A DNA stretch of 64,000 nucleotides from Vitis vinifera (lineage: Eukaryota > Streptophyta > Magnoliopsida > Vitales > Vitaceae), in assembly GCF_030704535.1 (NCBI RefSeq), contig NC_081810.1, positions 7,016,501-7,080,500 on the forward strand, given 5' to 3'. The translations under genes were made by a program, and so were the position numbers. Below, in pieces: positions 22,194 through 34,598 of this stretch. The first letter of the stretch is position 1, and every line of letters starts with the position of its first letter. Below the pieces are notes generated by a model that saw only the letters and a list, made by a program, of their open reading frames with translations, ran no database searches and was not told the DNA's origin.

Positions 22194-23555
22194 GTATCCC
22201 AAATAAATTTCTATTTGATGTTGAGAAACATTTTAAATTTCAAAAAAAAAAGTTAATAAAAAAGTGTCTTAATCTCAAAATGCTTTAATTATAAAGAAAA
22301 AAACAATAAAATTATTTTAATAGATAAAAAATTTTAAATATTGTCAAATGAAATTTAAGTAATAATATTATGTAAATAAAATTAAAATTACTCCATAAAG
22401 TATGTATAGGTTCAAATTTTGTCACCAAATTTTAAAATAAAGTGATCATGATGAGTCTTTTGCCATCATCTTATTCAACTTAAGACATTGGGTACTTAGA
22501 AATTATTGAGAGTGGAGCCATTTCTTATCCATAATTATATCCTTTCAAAAGAAAATTTCTAATTTGTTGGAATTTCTCAAAAAAAAAAAAAAAAAATTGA
22601 AACACCCACCAACTTTAAAGTGAAAAAGTGGCTTCATCATATAAAAAGATACATATTTATGTTTGAAATAAAGTATTATGAGTACAACAACAATCATATA
22701 CATTAGAAAAGCTACCATGATTACCCTCGACCAAAACTACCCAACAAAAATATTTTGAAAAAATAGAAAAATAATAATAATAATAATAAAAAGAATACAA
22801 TGATGACTTGGACTTAACCCTTCTATCTCCTAGGTAGGGGAAATGGACTTAGTGAACTATATTTTGATATTTTTGTTAAAAATTAGCATATTTTTAGAAT
22901 TTTTAAAAACATAATTAACTATAAATCATTTTTTCTCTTATTTGAACAAAAATATAGGTCTTTTCATTTTCCAAAATATGAATAAATTACATTAAAAGTG
23001 TGTGGTACATATATAAAGTTTTATTTAAATATCTTTAAAAATTATATTTAACCCTTGAGAAATAAGAGGTAGGTTGAGCTCGAATAGCTTCCTTAAAAAC
23101 ATAATGCCGTGACTTGCCATAAATAACGTAAGTTAGCATTTGTGGTTAATATCCCTCTTGATTAAAGATGGAGGATCGTTGTTATTGAATCTAGTAATAA
23201 ATATATGCTTAGTAGGGAGGGTTGAGCGGGCTTACTTTTGGTACTAAATTCCTTCTTCACTTGAATGTCTATTACTTTTTTTCTCAATAAAGGAATTGAT
23301 AGAACACTATTTTTTTTTACTTCAAGAAATTTCATAGATTAAAAAGGATTGTGTGTTATGAAGCCATTAGGTTAAACTAGTCTAGTCCGCCAACATGGTG
23401 CAATAACCTTATTTTGTTATAGACTTTTTAGTATGAAAAAAGTTTAATATTATTTATAAAATGATTAATTTCAACCTTGATTATTTAATTCTAAAACTTA
23501 GCATCCCCATAAGAAAGAAAACATTTATTTTAGGAGTATATCAAAAGTTGATACC

Positions 23556-23620
<65 letters not shown>

Positions 23621-24069
23621 ACCTACCTATAGAATCAAAAGATATTTTTTCAATATCAAGTGGTGTTCTTCATATGTATACTTTTAAGGTGATATCTAAT
23701 TCATATTTATTTGTATTATATTCTTTAATCCTATTTATTTGTATTGTTACATGACAGTTTAAATTTCACCCCTAAACATTCAAGATGAAGAAATTCAGTA
23801 AATATCGATTCAAAACCTTAGTATTTTTCCATTTTATAAATATATTATCATTCATGATTGAGAAGGTATTTAGTACATATATTTTACCAAATCAATAAGT
23901 TAAATATGGTCTAATCACTCATATATATATTTTATCATCTCATTAAAATTTAATTAACTAAAATAAATAAATAAAATGATAAGTTCTTTCATTAAAAAGG
24001 AAACTTCAAAATGCAAGTGTCTAATAGTTAAAATTATTTCTAAATCCCAATAACTTTTTTTATTTACTT
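22194..24069. other. AT-rich intergenic DNA, no gene seen
   Basis: Low-complexity AT-rich sequence; the small ORFs include one made by the (AT)n tract. No gene, RNA or clear element recognised. Confidence 0.55.
23560..23617. repeat. (AT)n microsatellite
   Basis: About 28 uninterrupted AT dinucleotides. Confidence 0.95.
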
Positions 24070-24600
24070 TTAAACTCTAAATAACAAAATATAAATAGAT
24101 GAGTCCTCAATCCTCTCAACACTTTCTCCACATAATATATATAAACCAAGTACATTCACTCCAATTCCCCTCCAAAGAAACATTCCATAAACTAAAACCC
24201 AACTCCTCAACAACTCCAATATAATCCAATTGCACCATAAGTAAATAAGAAGCAAGAGACACCCTTTTGGGATTCTCAATTGTGTTCACTCTCTAAAGTA
24301 GCAATGCCCTAAGTAGCAATTATAACACCCAACATCAACCCACTTTGAAACTCAAGTGGGTCAGTCATCACACCCTGTCAACTCATCACCCCATGGCCTT
24401 AAGGCCCCTTAACTGAAGAGTAAGTAACAGATTCTATATCATTATGCTTCGTCACACTAAGTACCAATAATAATCTCTCAAGTATATGGGTCCAAAAATT
24501 TCTCCATCCCCATGCCCTAACTGCAGTGAAATCAGTGTGTCCATTCAAGAAGGGGATCCCACAAGTTTGAATTGTCACCACCCATTTTCATAGGGTACTC
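24070..24600 (-). other. Unexplained higher-complexity stretch, possible non-coding transcript
   Basis: This block is less AT-rich than its surroundings and holds two small minus-strand frames (24279-24070 and 24581-24399) that show no recognisable family. The minus strand contains a possible acceptor-like TTTCACTGCAG at about 24520. No microRNA sequence that I know was found in it. Confidence 0.25.
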
Positions 24601-27062
24601 TTACATATATCATAAGATATGAATTTCCGTATATTTTGACCATATTAAATGACGATAACAGTATTATTTTCACTGTTCTTTTTTTTTTTTTTTTTTTCTT
24701 TTTTTGCTACATGTGGGATAACTAGATAAGTCATATGGGAAAGGCCAAAAGAGGGCATTTTCATGGGGCCTATCAATTGCAGGTAAGATGTCCCATGCAT
24801 GGCAACACAATTTAATTCGCAGACATAATAGATTGGTATGGGATCTCAATTCAATGTCTCTTCTTTTTGTTTATTATCTCGCTTGGAATTTTACACATAT
24901 GCTTTGCTCCCTTGTGCTATGTGTATAAGCTTCACCGCCAAATATGTAATTTCTATTATTATAGCATGATGTTGAGTTGTAAGTTAATTTTACTATTCAC
25001 TATTCATGCACGGGTGTTCACTATTCTAACATATATGCATATAAATCAAACTTATGGTCTTTGAATATTTTTTTGTTTCTATTTATTAAGCTTAAATGCA
25101 AATTAAAAGAAAGCTTAAGTCATATTTCAATCTATTTACGAGAATTAGGAAGTTTTTTTCCAATTCGATAAAAAGTTTTTATACATTTTTTATTAATTTT
25201 ATTCAAATAGATTATGACCTAAAAAAGGTTTATTATAAAAGTTAGGAAAATGTTGTTTCTAGTTTGTACAGTTGTATTTTGATTTATGTAAAATATTCAT
25301 TAATATTTAATAAATTTTTTATGATACTAATATCGTTCTTTATTAATTATGATTTTGATCTTAATTTGAATTTCTATTTAAGAAAAAACATGAAGTCATC
25401 ATAAACTTAAAACTAATTATTTAAATTCAAAATTTTATAACCTATGTAGGATTATTTTTAGCTTTTGCATTTAGAAATGGAACAAGTGGAAGTAAAAATA
25501 GATGATGTTGTTGTGCATTTGAATTTTCTAAATATATTCATTAAAAATAAAATTAATTTCTTTATATTTTTAATTAAAAACAATTACCTTGGACATAGCA
25601 TTAAAGAAAAAAGTAGACGCTCTCCTTCCCACACAATTTTTTTAAGGAAAAGTTAAGCTTGCCCTTTAATAGTTGTTTTTAATATTTAAAAAATTATCCC
25701 AAAGTGGAGCTTTAATAACATTTAAATCAAAACACACTCCTCACATCATGTTCGATGTCGGTATCTATCGGTCTTATAAGTTGCTTTAATTTGGATTTTA
25801 AAAACCGGATTTATTATAATGGGGATATAAAATGTAATCGCTTTAGTTCGATATTTACTGAATTTATAATTTTGACCATTTAAAAATATATAAATGCAGT
25901 ATAAATCAATGAATAATTATATATATATATATATATAAAATATAAATAATTATGACCGATCATTAAGATATATACAAATACCACATAAGCAAGATGTTAT
26001 CTTAATCCGGTTCACCGCCGACACAAGGAGGGTGGCACATGGGGTCGAACGCCGTCCACTTTCGCTTTCAGGGAGATCCGATCCAACCTCCCTTGGGATT
26101 TCACTGCAGATTAGGCCTACAACAATGGACCACATTGTTATATATAATTTTAAATATATATTAGGCTTTTTATTGTTCAGGGGTGGCCAATATTTAGTAG
26201 CGATGATTTCCAACGATGTCGGCAGCTTTCTGCTTTCAGCTTTGTTGTGGTAAAAAGAGCACCAAAAAAAAAAAGTGGATTAAAGCTTCGAAAGATAAGT
26301 AGAAGAGAAAGGAGCCGGCACAGCAGCACTTATTCCATTGGCGGGTCAACCTTACTCCTCAAAGTCAAACTCCTTCTTTTACAGTCAAAAATAAAAAGAC
26401 GATGCCTTCTTTCTTCCTTTTTTTTTTTTTTTTTTTTCTCTCTTTTGGCTTCTAGTTTAAGTTATTCCATTTTTACCCTTTCTCCCTAAGTTTTGTTATT
26501 CAAATTTTTGGTTTTATCACAGCAAAATGATGGGTAATTTTGAACTCATAAAAAAACCATGGTTAATATAATAATCATTTACTATCACGGGAGTATGGTA
26601 TCTCTCCGTTGTATTGTGTCGGCATAATATTCTAATAAAATAGTTAAATTCCACCCTAAATAAAAAAAAAGCTTATATGAAAATTAATTTTCCTTTCTTA
26701 TTTTAATCACCTTTTTACAAATCAAATCTTTTAAAAAAGTCATATATGTTTCTTTAAATATATTTCTAATTTGTTTGACAAAGATTTTAAAAAACACTTT
26801 TAAATTTTTTTTTTAATATTTAAAATTTTTTATATTTTAAATATTAAAAATATTATAAGTATTTTTTAAAATTATTGTCCAACACATTCTTTATCTAACT
26901 TTCATGTCATATATAGTTTTAAATATCGACGATTATTCACTTAATAAGAAAATTTACAACAAACGTGTTCTCCTTCTCAAATTTTACTTAAATATAAGAT
27001 AAAAAAACATTATTTTATTTTAAAATTAAAGAAAAGTCACTTCAATATCATTTTAAAAATAA
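24601..27062. other. AT-rich intergenic DNA
   Basis: No confident gene. A GC-richer patch at about 25995-26130 gives a minus-strand reading EIPREVGSDLPESESGRR with no known match. Poly-T tracts occur at 24680 and 26420 and an (AT)n run at about 25919-25937. Confidence 0.5.
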
Positions 27063-27370
27063 GACAAAGGGTGTTTGTTTTTTTTTATTGAAAGTAATTT
27101 ACTTTCAAATTTTAAATTGTTTATTTTTTTATTTTTTGATGATTTATTATTTTGGTTTTCTCTAAATAGAAAAAGTAATATGTTGATTTTTTTTTAATAA
27201 TTAATATAAATAAAATATTCAAAAATAACAATTTAATATGATTTTTTTTAATATGTAAGATGGTGTTTTTTTTTTTTTTTTTTTTTTTTGTTGAAAGCAA
27301 TTTTTTAAAATTTTAAAATATTTATTTTTCTATTTTTTCATGATTTAATATTTTTTATTTTGTAATATTT
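27063..27370 (+). mobile_element. Two partial copies of a Harbinger left end
   Basis: 27067-27195 (TGTTTGTTTTTTTT, then TGAAAGTAATTTACTTTC, TTTTTGATGATTTATTA and TCTAAATAGAAAAAG) follows the left end of the 6.7-kb Harbinger element at 55693-55835 step by step. A second, shorter copy (TTGTTGAAAGCAATTTTTT) runs from about 27260 to 27350. No right ends or target duplications were found. Confidence 0.55.
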
Positions 27371-28216
27371 CGTTATCGAAATGGATGTTGGGCATGTGGA
27401 TTTTGATTACAAAGTCCACATCAAAAGATTAAAAAAATAAATAAATTTTGGCCTGGTTGTAGAATATTATATGTGTATCTTTTAAGGGAAAAGAGAGAGG
27501 GAGGGAAGAGTAGAATTTTTATAGGCAAAAGGGAAGATCACGATGGGCCCACTGATGAAGAAAGGTGAAACATGTGAGATCACGTGGACCGCCCTCAAAT
27601 ATACCCATACATAATTAGATGGCTTCCATTGTAGCGCGATAAGAAGCTTAATTGAATTGATACTACCTTAAAAATCAATAATGATTATGGCCTTTAAAAG
27701 GCGAATAGTTGCAGTATTAACTACGTGTGTCCAATTCTGAAACTGATGTTTAATCTTTACAAGAAGGAAATGTCAAACCATTTTTTTGGAAAAAAAATTT
27801 ATATGAGATTTTCGTATCTATTCAAAATTTATAACTAATAAAAAAAATATTATTTCCTATAAAAGCTCTGCAAAATTTTATTTATTTATAATATTATGAT
27901 TTTTTGTTTGGTTTTAACTTCCTTTTAAATTTAATATGAAATTTGGTCATATGAGATTTTCTCGTTCTCTTCGAGATATCCTTTGTTTCACCCAAAAGAG
28001 ATCGGAGCATAAAGTGCAATTAAATATGTTCTCTCCTTTGATCTAGATATCCTTTGTTTCACAAAAAAAATAAAATTGATTCCATTTATAAAACCTCAAT
28101 CAGTAATGTGAAACTAATATTTGGCTAATTTGCCAAAGAGAAATCGATAAAAAGAAAAATATCTCAAAGATAAGTGTTTTTCAAGACCTAATTTTCATAA
28201 GATTTTTTTGTAAGGT
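27371..28216. other. Intergenic DNA, no gene seen
   Basis: Non-coding sequence; the phrase ATCCTTTGTTTCAC occurs twice about 80 bp apart (27977 and 28048), a small local duplication. Confidence 0.5.
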
Positions 28217-29245
28217 TGTTGATGCATTATGTTTTTCATGCATTATATTATTAATTTATGTACCAAAATCATCAAAAAGTAATTTTGTTTTAAATTCTTT
28301 AAAATTAGATAATTTCACGTTATCAGCTAAAATTTTGTATAAAATGTTTTCTAAACTTATTTAAAATGTTTTAAGTTGAAAATGATGGTTGTTGAGTAAA
28401 AAACGGTTCAACCAGTTGAATCGAATGAGGAATCGATCTACTAGTTTAGCTCAACCGGTCGAATAATACAAAAACCTTATTTCTCTTCCACAACTCTTGT
28501 TCAACCGATCAAGGTTTGGTCGAGGTCCAATGTTATCTGCCAAGTATTAAATGATAACGGCTAATCAATCGATCAACTCCCAACTCAACTGATTGAACCC
28601 CTAACTGCTAGTTTGGTCGTTTTCCTTTATAAAAATGTTGCAATCTTCATTGTTTCAAAAGTTTAACCTTCCTAAACCTTTCTTGAATATATTTGAGCTT
28701 TGGGATAATGTTTTTTAGTGCACCATTGTTCTAAAACTTGCATATATTGAGTGCATTATTTAATTCTAGTTTTCTTATAGCATTTAAGCCTAAAGTTTTG
28801 TATTAAGATTTTATGAGAATATTTCTTATTCTCGTTTGTAAATCTTTGAGAAGAAAAGTCTAAGTGTGAGGTGTCACTTGAAAAGTTGTTCAATAGTAGG
28901 GTATCTCTTGAGAATTGTAAATGATGTTTATAGCCAAAAGTCTAAAAGGGGATTAGAACCATAATTTAATTGTATTGTTTAAAGGTTTGTGTTGGAAGTC
29001 TTGAATCAGTGGAACCTCAAGTTTGTGATTAAAGTTAGAGAAGAGTGGACATAGGTCATTGCGCCAAACTACTATAAAAATCTTATGTTTGCATTTTCTC
29101 TTCCGTACTATCTTACTTTATATGTAATTGTTTTTATATTGTTTTATTGTATATTTATATATAACTGTCCTTTGCATTCACATAATTTAAATTTACAAAA
29201 ATATATCATCACCCTATTCACCTCCCTCTAGGGTGATCACCTTAG
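28217..29245 (+). mobile_element. SIRE/Maximus-like copia LTR, probably solo
   Basis: Starts TGTTGATGCATTATG, passes CTCAACCGGTCGAAT and CAACTGATTGAACCC repeats with the phrase AACGGCTAATC, then GGCATTG-like CATTGCGCCAAACTACTATA and finally ATTCACCTCCCTCTAGGGTG. This order of phrases (CCGGTTGA repeats, then the CACCCCCCTCTAGG-type end) is characteristic of SIRE-type Ty1-copia LTRs. No PBS or pol follows, so it appears to be a solo LTR. The right boundary is approximate and no target duplication could be established. Confidence 0.7.
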
Positions 29246-29440
29246 ATTCGATTAGCCTAATTTTTGTAATAGGTAATATATGATTCCTATATCATAATAA
29301 TCTATTACATGAATTGCAATTTTTTGTATTTCATGTTATGTAAGGTGTTTTATTTTATCCAAATAAATTTGCGTTGTATTTTGACCCATAATGTCTTAAA
29401 AAAAATAGTTTTCAATTTGGTTTATTATGAAAAATATAAA
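29246..29440. other. Short AT-rich spacer
   Basis: No feature recognised. Confidence 0.5.
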
Positions 29441-30083
29441 TGCGACATTTGATTGACGAGATAAGATATGATATGTATATTTTATGATATCATATCCATT
29501 GCATATGAAACACATATTTTATAAATAGATTTTCAATGAGATATGATCTATTTATATATATATATATCCTATTAACATGATATTCTAAGGCATGGTATAT
29601 AATGGAATATATTATTTTATATTTAATTCATGAAATTAATAAAATATATATTATTTTCAATGTTTAAAATAAAAATTATATCATATTTTAATATTTTCTA
29701 TTTAAAAAATTGAAATTTCTCTTATATTTTAACAATATTCATGATTAAAATATTTAAACTTTATAAATAATTTTATATATTATGTTATTCAATATGTAAT
29801 ATATATATCATATATTAATATTATTTTATAAACACTTTTTTTTAGTTTTTATTTTTAACCATAAATTTAATTTATAATAAAATATTTATTTTACAAAATG
29901 AGTATATGAAAAAAAAAAAATTATAATACATGGGATATGCATATCCCATATAGAAGAGATAAAAAAATGTGGATAATATATTCCACTACTTATCATATTC
30001 TATCGTCAAACAAATATGAAATATAATATAATATATATTCTTTTATCATATATTATGTTATATTCAATCAACCAAACATCTCA
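29441..30083. mobile_element. AT-rich MITE, Harbinger-like termini
   Basis: The left terminus TGCGACATTTGATTGACGAG pairs imperfectly with the right terminus, which on the minus strand reads TGAGATGTTTGGTTGATTGA. TAA follows the right end (30084-30086), and TAA is found one base from the left end (29437-29439). The 643-bp interior is AT-rich, contains ATATGATATG repeats and no coding frame. Confidence 0.5.
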
Positions 30084-30086
30084 TAA

Positions 30087-31140
30087 AGAGAAATAAAATA
30101 TAAAAAATCTTATTTTAAAAATTAGATTATTTCTATTTCTCTATTTACCTATATAAAAAATTAACAAATTTGTATGGCCTTCTTAAAATAAGCTGTTATT
30201 ATTTAAGAAAATATTAATATCAAACAAACAAAACAAATTAATTATTTTCCTCAATCTTCTCCCTTTACATTTTAAGCATGTATATCAAATTTATATCCAA
30301 ACCAATATTTTCCTTATTTTTGTCCTTTTTGTCCCTACTTTTATTCAATCATAGATCCCCGATTAAAAAAATAAAAATAAAAATCAAACAATCACTCATT
30401 CGAGAATCTTTTAATAAAAAATTGCATCCATAAATTAATTTAGAGTTTATTTAGCAGTGATTTTAGAAATTATTTTTTATTTAAAAAATATTTAAAAAAA
30501 AAAAATAGGTGTTTGAAAAATAATTTTAGAAAAGAAATACACATAAATAAGAGCCCTCAAAGTAGATTCATAATACAAACCATTTCAGTGGGCAGTGGAA
30601 ATCAATTTTCCTTGAAATTGGTTCCACTCAAACCTTTACAAGATGGCTTAAGATTCTTAGGAGATTTGTCTCATAGTTAATAGTCCAAAATTAAATAAAG
30701 GTAAAAACTTACATCAGTAAAATGGCTTCATTCGAGCTTTAAAGAGTACAGGGCATTGGTGGGCAAAGACTAGTGGAAATGGGCAGATTTGCGTGAATGC
30801 ATGCTTTGGATTCTCCTTTAGGGGGCATTAAAAAAATATTTACATTTTTAATAGTTCCATTAAGAAAAAGTTCGAGACAGAGCATCTCAAATCTAATTAA
30901 ACTTTCATTAAGAGGCAATGCTCAAAGATTATTAACCACAATGAAAAAACAATAAGATATGAAAAGTGTATCATTCTTCAAAGGGAAAGAGGAATAGAAA
31001 ATATTGAAAGGAAAAAAAAAATCCATTTTTCTTGGACATCGTTGAAATAAAATGACAGAGTACTTACCTTTCTGGTGTGGATGAAATGAAATGATTTTTT
31101 TATTATTATTTTTTATTTTTTTATTTTTTTTGTGATACTG
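30087..31140. other. Intergenic DNA upstream of the zinc-finger gene
   Basis: AT-rich; no gene recognised. The part at 30440-30545 (GTTTATTTAGCAGTGATTTT) resembles the end of Harbinger-type MITEs but no partner end was found. Confidence 0.45.
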
Positions 31141-31146
31141 GCTATG

Positions 31147-31157
31147 TATTATATAAA
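31147..31157 (+). promoter_or_regulatory. TATA-like element of the C2H2 gene
   Basis: TATTATATAAAG-like sequence about 255 bp before the ATG at 31412; would give a 5' UTR of about 225 bases. Confidence 0.35.
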
Positions 31158-31411
31158 GATATGAATCTCTGATATCCAGGAAGAGAAATTGTAAAAAGTT
31201 TGTGATAGATGCTATGAAGTTGCGTTACACCTACTCTTAACTTTATTCTTCCATGTCCCCACCCCGGTCGGGTTACATTCATTCTTTTTCTTCTTCATCA
31301 TCAGACTCATTCTCCCAAGTCCCTTCTCTTCGTCCTGAACAGGTCATGCAATGCAATACTTTGTAAGCTTCTGTGTGGCACTTAGATAACTTCATTCAAC
31401 ATTCAGTTTTA

Positions 31412-32572
31412 ATGATGGCCGGCATAACATCTTCGTTCTGTAGCAGATTCATCTCTCTTTTTATACTTCTGTTTCATCTGGGTTGTTTTATGTTTACCGT
31501 GGAGGATGGCGACCGCCGCCCTTCGAGAAAAAGGAAGGTGTCTCCGGTGTCTTCCCACCACCTTTCGCCCATGGATTCTCGCAGTAGATCGCGAAATGCT
31601 CTCTCGTCTTCGTGGTTTTATCTGAAAAAGATCTTCGCTTCCAAGCCATGTACGGCGAGTATGGACACGCAACCGGCGACGGCGACGGTGTCTTCCGCCA
31701 GATCGTCCCTGCACTCCGTGGTCTCCGTTGTACTGCCTGAAATGATGGTTGTGTCGGATCCTCAACGCAAAGTCCCGACTGCGACTCGCCCGGAGTCCGA
31801 TATCTCCGCCGACCATCAGTTCTTTCCTCTCCGAAACGATATCTTTCCGTGCCCGGCATGCGGCGAAGTCTTTCAGAAACCGCAGAATCTCGAACAGCAT
31901 CAAGCCCTGAAACACGCGGTTTCGGAGCTCATTGACGGAGATTCAGGGAATAACATAGTCCGGATCATATTCAAAACCGGTTGGACCGACAGTGAAAAGA
32001 TACCGAAAATTCAGCGGATCTTGAAAATCCACAACAGCTCGAAAATACTGGCGAGGTTCGAAGAGTACAGAGAGTCTGTAAAATCCAAAGCGGCGAGAAA
32101 CGGCGCCGTTCGGAGACGCGACGAGAGGTGCATCGCCGACGGCAACGAGCTCCTGAGGTTTCACTGCTCGACGTTCCTATGCAATTTGGGGCAAAACGGA
32201 AACTCCAGCGTCTGCAACCACCAGTACTGCAGCGTCTGTGGGATCATCAGAACCGGATTCTCACCCAAGTTGGACGGAATCTCCACGCTATCCACCAGCT
32301 GGAGAGCACACGCCACGATCCCGGAGGACATCGAAGACGAGTTCAGGTTCATGAATGTGAAGAGAGCGATGCTTGTGTGCAGAGTGGTGGCCGGCCGAAT
32401 CGGAAGCGACCAGGACGAAGTGGATAAGGAGGACGGCGGATTCGATTCAGTGGTGGGCAGAAGCGCCATAGGCGGCGGCGGATCGCTGACAAGGTTGGTG
32501 GACGACGAAGAGTTACTGGTATTCAACCCAAGGTCTGTGCTACCTTGCTTTGTAATAGTATACTCTGTGTGA
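31412..32572 (+). CDS. C2H2 zinc-finger protein with PARP-fold-like C-terminal domain
   Basis: Intronless, 386 aa from the ATG at 31412 (an adjacent ATG at 31415 is equally possible); codons upstream are open but lack an ATG. The N terminus has a hydrophobic stretch (FISLFILLFHLGCFMF), then a basic Ser-rich region. One C2H2 finger reads CPACGEVFQKPQNLEQHQ, then ALKH (C-x2-C-x12-H-x4-H). The C-terminal half, with IIFKTGWTDS, FHCSTFLCNLG, CNHQYCSVCGIIRTGF, MLVCRVVAGRI and LLVFNPRSVLPCFVIVY, matches the plant C2H2-like group whose C terminus resembles a PARP catalytic fold; the biochemical role of the group is not established. Codon use is GC-rich compared with the flanks. Confidence 0.9.
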   Translation: MMAGITSSFCSRFISLFILLFHLGCFMFTVEDGDRRPSRKRKVSPVSSHHLSPMDSRSRSRNALSSSWFYLKKIFASKPCTASMDTQPATATVSSARSSLHSVVSVVLPEMMVVSDPQRKVPTATRPESDISADHQFFPLRNDIFPCPACGEVFQKPQNLEQHQALKHAVSELIDGDSGNNIVRIIFKTGWTDSEKIPKIQRILKIHNSSKILARFEEYRESVKSKAARNGAVRRRDERCIADGNELLRFHCSTFLCNLGQNGNSSVCNHQYCSVCGIIRTGFSPKLDGISTLSTSWRAHATIPEDIEDEFRFMNVKRAMLVCRVVAGRIGSDQDEVDKEDGGFDSVVGRSAIGGGGSLTRLVDDEELLVFNPRSVLPCFVIVYSV

Positions 32573-33228
32573 GTCACGACTCACGAGCTTATTTCCTGTG
32601 TTTGATGTCAGCTAGTTCTGTTCTTTTCTCTGATCATGGACTATTATTATCTTCAGTATTAATGTATATGATCTAGTTCTGCCATTTGATTTTAGTCAGA
32701 TTTGCTGTTAAATGGTCAGTTTAGTGGGAACAAACTAATCTTTTTGTGTGAATTATTTCCATATATGTATAGGGAATTTGGATGAGTTAGAGTATAATAA
32801 TCATGATAGAGGCAAAAATAGGTAGTTTGGCCTTTTGGCACTTTTTCCTGTGTTCATCCCGTTGACTGGAGCTCCGTGGATTGAGCCCTTTTGGTAGGAG
32901 GATTGATTGGTCATGGAGACTCATCATTCCTTGTTCAAATGTGATAAACCGAATTAAGCCACTTTGTCAGCCCATTTCATTTGACTCTTTAATCATCAAT
33001 TTGTTTTCTTTGTCCTTACTCTTCGGCTGATTTCAAGAGCAAATCATTTCCAAGTTTCAGTCACAAATAGTAGAAAGATTTTTATTGTTTTTTTTTAGAA
33101 TTGTTTTAAACACTAGATGTAAAAATTATATTTAAAATATATTTAAAAATATTATAAATATTATAAATTTTTAAATAGAGTTTTGTTGTAAAAAATAAGT
33201 TTGAGAATTGTTTTCGAAAATAGTTGTT
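32573..33228. other. 3' flank of the C2H2 gene
   Basis: Contains the probable 3' UTR and then AT-rich DNA. No further gene seen. Confidence 0.5.
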
Positions 33229-33640
33229 AAATAGGTTTTTTGTAATTACTTTTTAAAATAGTTTTCTATTTTTTTAATTATTTTTTGTTTCTTTCACTTA
33301 TATTTATTCCACCTAGTATTTTATTTTACGAATCTTTAGCCAACAATTTTTAAAACTTATTCTCAAAACTATTTTTTAAAATTGTTCTACAAAAATCAAT
33401 TTTAAAATTATTTTTAAAAACAGTTATCAAATAGGCTATTTGTAATTACTTTTTAAAACAATTTTCTATTTTTCAAAATAAAAACAATGAAAATTGTGTT
33501 TTTTTTTTTAATTTTTTTTTGTTATTTTCACTTTTTTTTTATTCCAACTAGTATTTTATTTTACAAAATATTAGCCAACGGTTTTCAAAAATTATTCTCA
33601 AAACTATTTTTTAAAATTGTTTTCAAAAATATTTTCCAAA
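33229..33640. repeat. Tandem duplication of about 200 bp, AT-rich
   Basis: A unit with TGTAATTACTTTTTAAAA, TAGTATTTTATTTTAC, TTAGCCAAC and TTCTCAAAACTATTTTTTAA occurs at 33229-33396 and again at 33428-33640. The second copy carries an insertion with a poly-T. No coding sequence. Confidence 0.75.
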
Positions 33641-33807
33641 TGGAACCATACCTTCTTATTTTGGTTTCACTTATAAGCTAGAATCAAAGCTAAAGGCTTG
33701 AAGTTGTGACTTTGTATTGTTATTAGGAAAAGGCTACAATGGCTATTTGGTGTCATATCAAATATGCAATTTGAATTATGATAAAAAAAAATAAAAAAAA
33801 TACATTA

Positions 33808-34243
33808 ATGAGATGTTTGATAAACCAACCAAATAACTTAAAATAAATTAATAATTTAATTTAATTTATTAGTTAAATTAAATATGTTTTATAAAATAAT
33901 TTAATAATATGACTTAAAGTAAACAATAACTCTAAGTAATAAGTAAAGACAATTAATTTATATTTTTAAATTCATATCTTCATTCTACATTTTTTTTTCA
34001 TGTGTTAAGTTACCTTCATGAATTTTTTTTTTTGTTACACTATAATTTTTATTGTTATTTGACCTTATTTATTCTAATTATAATTTATGATGATAAATAT
34101 ATTAATTTAATGATTTAAATTAATTTTATCAAGTACCCTTAATATTTTAAATAATAAGTTTTAACTCAATAATTTAAATATAATTTATCTTAAAATCAAC
34201 TTAAATTATTAAGTAAAAAATATTAAGTTTTACCAAACATCCT
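33808..34243. mobile_element. Tourist-like MITE with TTA target duplication
   Basis: The left end ATGAGATGTTTGATAAA and the right end, on the minus strand AGGATGTTTGGTAAA, form imperfect inverted repeats. TTA lies on both sides (33805-33807 and 34244-34246). The 436-bp interior is AT-rich and non-coding. Confidence 0.65.
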
Positions 34244-34598
34244 TTAGTCACAATTCACAAAGTAATGAGAACATATAAAATACAAAATAATAAGACTTAT
34301 TTATAGATATTACAACTAGTGATTTACCAACATTTTTTCGGTACAAGATTGAAAAATGTATTTCATTCATGCCTCCTATTATTATAAAATTTTTATCATA
34401 ACATAAAAGTAACTTCTTATTAAATAGAATTTTTAAGAGAAACAATATTTTCATGAATTTTCTTTTGAAATATTTTTTAAAATTTATAGAATCTTTTAAA
34501 AATTTTATGAAAATAAATATAAAAGCTATTATGGAGTTTTGGAAAAAAAAAAAAACTTACGAGGAGCCAGTTTACACAAGACCGACCCTTCTGACACC
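34244..34598. other. AT-rich spacer
   Basis: No gene seen. The last 8 bases (CTGACACC) are the left target duplication of the hAT-type element. Confidence 0.5.

Noticed and set aside
23461..23754. 97-codon frame with a long Tyr-Ile repeat
   Set aside because: It is the translation of the (AT)n microsatellite.
30440..30545. MITE-like left end GTTTATTTAGCAGTGATTTT
   Set aside because: No matching right end or target duplication found nearby.
31409..32577. Several long minus- and plus-frame ORFs over the C2H2 gene
   Set aside because: Alternative-frame shadows of a GC-rich intronless gene.
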